Source: Gemmatimonadota bacterium
GTDB taxonomy: Bacteria; Gemmatimonadota; Gemmatimonadetes; Palauibacterales; Palauibacteraceae
Direction of reading: 5' to 3'
DNA: 64,000 nt
Assembly: GCA_029262175.1 (NCBI GenBank)
Contig: JAJCZV010000036.1
Coordinates: 1 to 64,000, forward strand
This document shows positions 62,271-64,000 of the stretch, piece after piece. The notes beneath the pieces were generated by a model. That model was not told where the DNA came from. It worked only from the letters and a program-made list of their open reading frames with translations, and did no database searches. The position numbers and the translations under genes were made by a program. The first letter of the stretch is position 1, and the number at the start of each line of letters is the position of its first letter.

Positions 62271-63734
62271 ATGGACATGCGAACCAAGTTGGTCTTCGCC
62301 TTGGTTTCGGTCGCGTTGGGAAGCATGCTCGCGCTGGGCGCCATGACATACAGGGACGCCCGGCGCCTTCTCACCGCAGAGACCGTAGAGCAACTCGATG
62401 GACTAGCGGACGCAAAGAAAGAGACGCTCGAGGTGCTGATCTCGGGCTGGCAGGACCGCGTGAGCCTGATCGCGAGTCGCACCCAGCTCAGGATGAGTCT
62501 TCGAGACTACCAGGCGACGGGGCGCCCTACTTCTTTGACGCGGATCCGAGGGATTCTCTCGGACGCGCTCCGCCCGGTCGGGTCGATCGTATCGCTCGTG
62601 GTTTACGACTCCCAGGGACGATCCGTCGCGGTCGTAGAGCGCGATCCGACGACTGCGCATTCTCCTCCCGATCTCTCTGTTCTCCCAGATCCCGACGATC
62701 GCGTGGCGTTCGTGGGGACTACGTTTTCGGCGCGCGGCGAGCCCCATGTTTCGTTCGCGGCTCGCCTATCGCTCGACGATGAGCTACTCGGCTTTCTCCT
62801 GGTGGAGCTGCGCGCACCCGAGGTCGTCGCGGTCACGAGCGACACTGCCGCACTAGGCGAAAGCGGGGAGACGCTGATCGTGGGACGCGACGAATCTGGG
62901 GCCGCTCGCATCCTCCACCCCGTTCGTCATCGCTCCGCAGACGGCTCGGAGCCGGTGCAACCCGTCGGTCCGGCCGACCCCGCGGGCTTGGCGCTGGGGG
63001 GCGAGGAGGGTCAGTACCGCGAAGGCATGATCGACTATCGGGGTGAGCCCGTGTGGGTCGCGACCCGTTACTTGCCGGACACGCAGTGGGGACTGGTGGT
63101 CAAGTTCGACGCCGAGGAACAGCGAGCGCCGATCCTTCAGTTCCGTCAGGACCTCACGAAGCTGGGAGTCTCACTCGGGGCTTTCGCCATCCTCCTTGGG
63201 GTACTCCTCGGATTTCGGTTCGCGAAACCGATTCATGAACTGGCCGAGGTCGCCGACCGTATTCGAGGCGGGGAGTTGCACGCCAGAGCGTCCGAGGCCC
63301 GCGAGGATGAGATCGGCCTTTTCGCGAGGACCTTCAATCAGATGACCGAAGAACTCGAACAACGGGTGACGCAGCTACACGAGTACCAGAAGTTCTTCGA
63401 CGCCTCGCGCGACATGCTTTGTATCGCGGGCACCGACGGCTACTTCAAGCGAGTCAATCCGGCCTTCGAACGGACCTTGGGCTGGCAGGAGGAAGAACTG
63501 TTGAGTCGACAGTTCTTCGATTTCATCCACCCCGAAGATGTCGAGAAGACGAGTCGAGAGATCGAGAAGCTGGCCGAGGGCATCCCCACGATCTCGTTCG
63601 AGAACCGATATCGCTGCGCCGACGGGTCGTTCAAACACCTGCTATGGACATCCCACCCCGAACCAGAAACGGGTCTTCTGTATGCGATCGCGCGTGACGT
63701 AACCGAGCTCAAAGAGCTGCGGGCCCGCTCCTGA
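62271..63734 (+). CDS. Membrane receptor with extracytoplasmic sensor, HAMP and PAS domains, no output domain
   Basis: 487 residues from the ATG at 62271 (second ATG two codons on; an upstream GTG at 62256 is less likely). TM1 is about 5-26. A dCache-like periplasmic region runs to about 290, ending in the typical DTQWGLVVKFDAEE. TM2 (LGVSLGAFAILLGVLLGF) leads into HAMP (AKPIHELAEVADRIRGGELH, then EIGLFARTFNQMTEELEQR). A PAS domain follows (YQKFFDASRDMLCIAGTDGY, LLYAIARDVTELKEL) and the protein stops there. Receptors of this layout normally continue into a histidine kinase or GGDEF domain. The stop overlaps the next gene. Confidence 0.88.
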   Translation: MDMRTKLVFALVSVALGSMLALGAMTYRDARRLLTAETVEQLDGLADAKKETLEVLISGWQDRVSLIASRTQLRMSLRDYQATGRPTSLTRIRGILSDALRPVGSIVSLVVYDSQGRSVAVVERDPTTAHSPPDLSVLPDPDDRVAFVGTTFSARGEPHVSFAARLSLDDELLGFLLVELRAPEVVAVTSDTAALGESGETLIVGRDESGAARILHPVRHRSADGSEPVQPVGPADPAGLALGGEEGQYREGMIDYRGEPVWVATRYLPDTQWGLVVKFDAEEQRAPILQFRQDLTKLGVSLGAFAILLGVLLGFRFAKPIHELAEVADRIRGGELHARASEAREDEIGLFARTFNQMTEELEQRVTQLHEYQKFFDASRDMLCIAGTDGYFKRVNPAFERTLGWQEEELLSRQFFDFIHPEDVEKTSREIEKLAEGIPTISFENRYRCADGSFKHLLWTSHPEPETGLLYAIARDVTELKELRARS

Positions 63735-64000
63735 ACTACCTGCACCTGGTCGCCGGATTCGTCTACCTCCTGATGGCTGGCGACCTGCTCGTCCGCGGGG
63801 CGGTCGCCCTCGCACGCCGGGCGCACGTCTCCCAGACTTTGGTAGCGGCGACGGTGGTGGCCTTTGGAACGTCGATCCCGGAGCTCGTCGTGGCCGTGCA
63901 AGCGACGATCACGAGCCACCAAGAGATCGTCCTCGGGAACGTGATCGGTAGTAATATCGCCAACGTTCTTCTCGTTGGGGGCGCCGCAGCGCTCGTGTTT
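63731..64000 (+). CDS. Sodium/calcium exchanger family protein (YrbG-like), N-terminal part, probable CTG start
   Basis: 90 codons are visible before the window ends. The frame opens after a stop at 63695 and contains no ATG, GTG or TTG ahead of the first helix; translation from the CTG at 63731, overlapping the receptor stop as CTGA, gives LNYLHLVAGFVYLLMAGDLL. The alpha-1 repeat is clear: VVAFGTSIPELVVAVQA and LGNVIGSNIANVLLVGG. An ATG at 63773 would truncate the first helix. The family exchanges calcium for sodium or protons. Confidence 0.8.
   Translation, partial: MNYLHLVAGFVYLLMAGDLLVRGAVALARRAHVSQTLVAATVVAFGTSIPELVVAVQATITSHQEIVLGNVIGSNIANVLLVGGAAALVF

Overview
The window is high-GC DNA from a diderm bacterium. 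Several predicted proteins carry lipoprotein signals, one carries an outer-membrane barrel-like C-terminus, and MurE has the DNPR motif of meso-diaminopimelate peptidoglycan. The gene style (complete mur/fts cluster, MraZ, AsnRS, oligopeptidase B, LamG and DUF4097-type surface proteins, TRAP and TTT transporters together) suggests an uncultivated Gemmatimonadota-like lineage. That placement is inference from memory of gene content, not from a phylogeny. I see no rRNA, tRNA, insertion sequence, prophage or CRISPR array.

Positions 1-22000 are an accessory, catabolic and surface region. A minus-strand run encodes a tripartite tricarboxylate transporter (tctC-tctB-tctA), an MmgE/PrpD-family protein, a CocE/S15-type hydrolase lipoprotein and the start of an M55 D-aminopeptidase. 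The transporter and the two enzymes are joined by short start/stop overlaps or tiny gaps. Divergent from it are two paralogous metallo-beta-lactamase-fold proteins with an unusual HxDxPH metal motif, and an NmrA-like protein. Next, a TRAP transporter (dctP-dctQ-dctM) shares an operon with a class V (alanine/serine-glyoxylate type) aminotransferase. It is divergent from a large FAD/iron-sulfur 2-hydroxyacid dehydrogenase fusion; together they look like a hydroxyacid-glyoxylate module. A thioesterase, a barrel-like protein, a LamG lipoprotein, a small esterase, an exported RidA-like protein and a PQQ-type sugar dehydrogenase lipoprotein follow.

Positions 21496-46610 are one 25-kb minus-strand division and cell-wall cluster. 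In transcription order it is mraZ-rsmH-ftsL-ftsI-murE-murF-mraY-murD-ftsW-murG-murC-murB-ftsQ-ftsA-ftsZ, then an M23 peptidase, a VWA-domain membrane protein, ftsY, recG and asnS. Most junctions are ATGA, GTGA, TAATG or TGATG overlaps. The exception is a 250-bp space between ftsI and murE. Upstream of mraZ I read a sigma70-like promoter flanked by TGGGN boxes of the MraZ-operator type. A textbook intrinsic terminator separates the cluster from the upstream TPR protein gene.

Positions 46800-64000 are mixed housekeeping and accessory genes: the TPR protein, a CpsB-type PHP phosphatase, oligopeptidase B and a CoxG-like protein in one overlapping operon, and divergent MoxR (CoxD-like) and VWA (CoxE-like) genes with no CO dehydrogenase. 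Then come an HU protein, a YbdK-type carboxylate-amine ligase, an acyltransferase, small lipoprotein and membrane proteins, a DUF4097-type solenoid built of TGDGD repeats, and a class III aminotransferase. The window ends with a HAMP-PAS receptor without an output domain, translationally overlapped by a truncated sodium/calcium-exchanger gene that appears to start with CTG.
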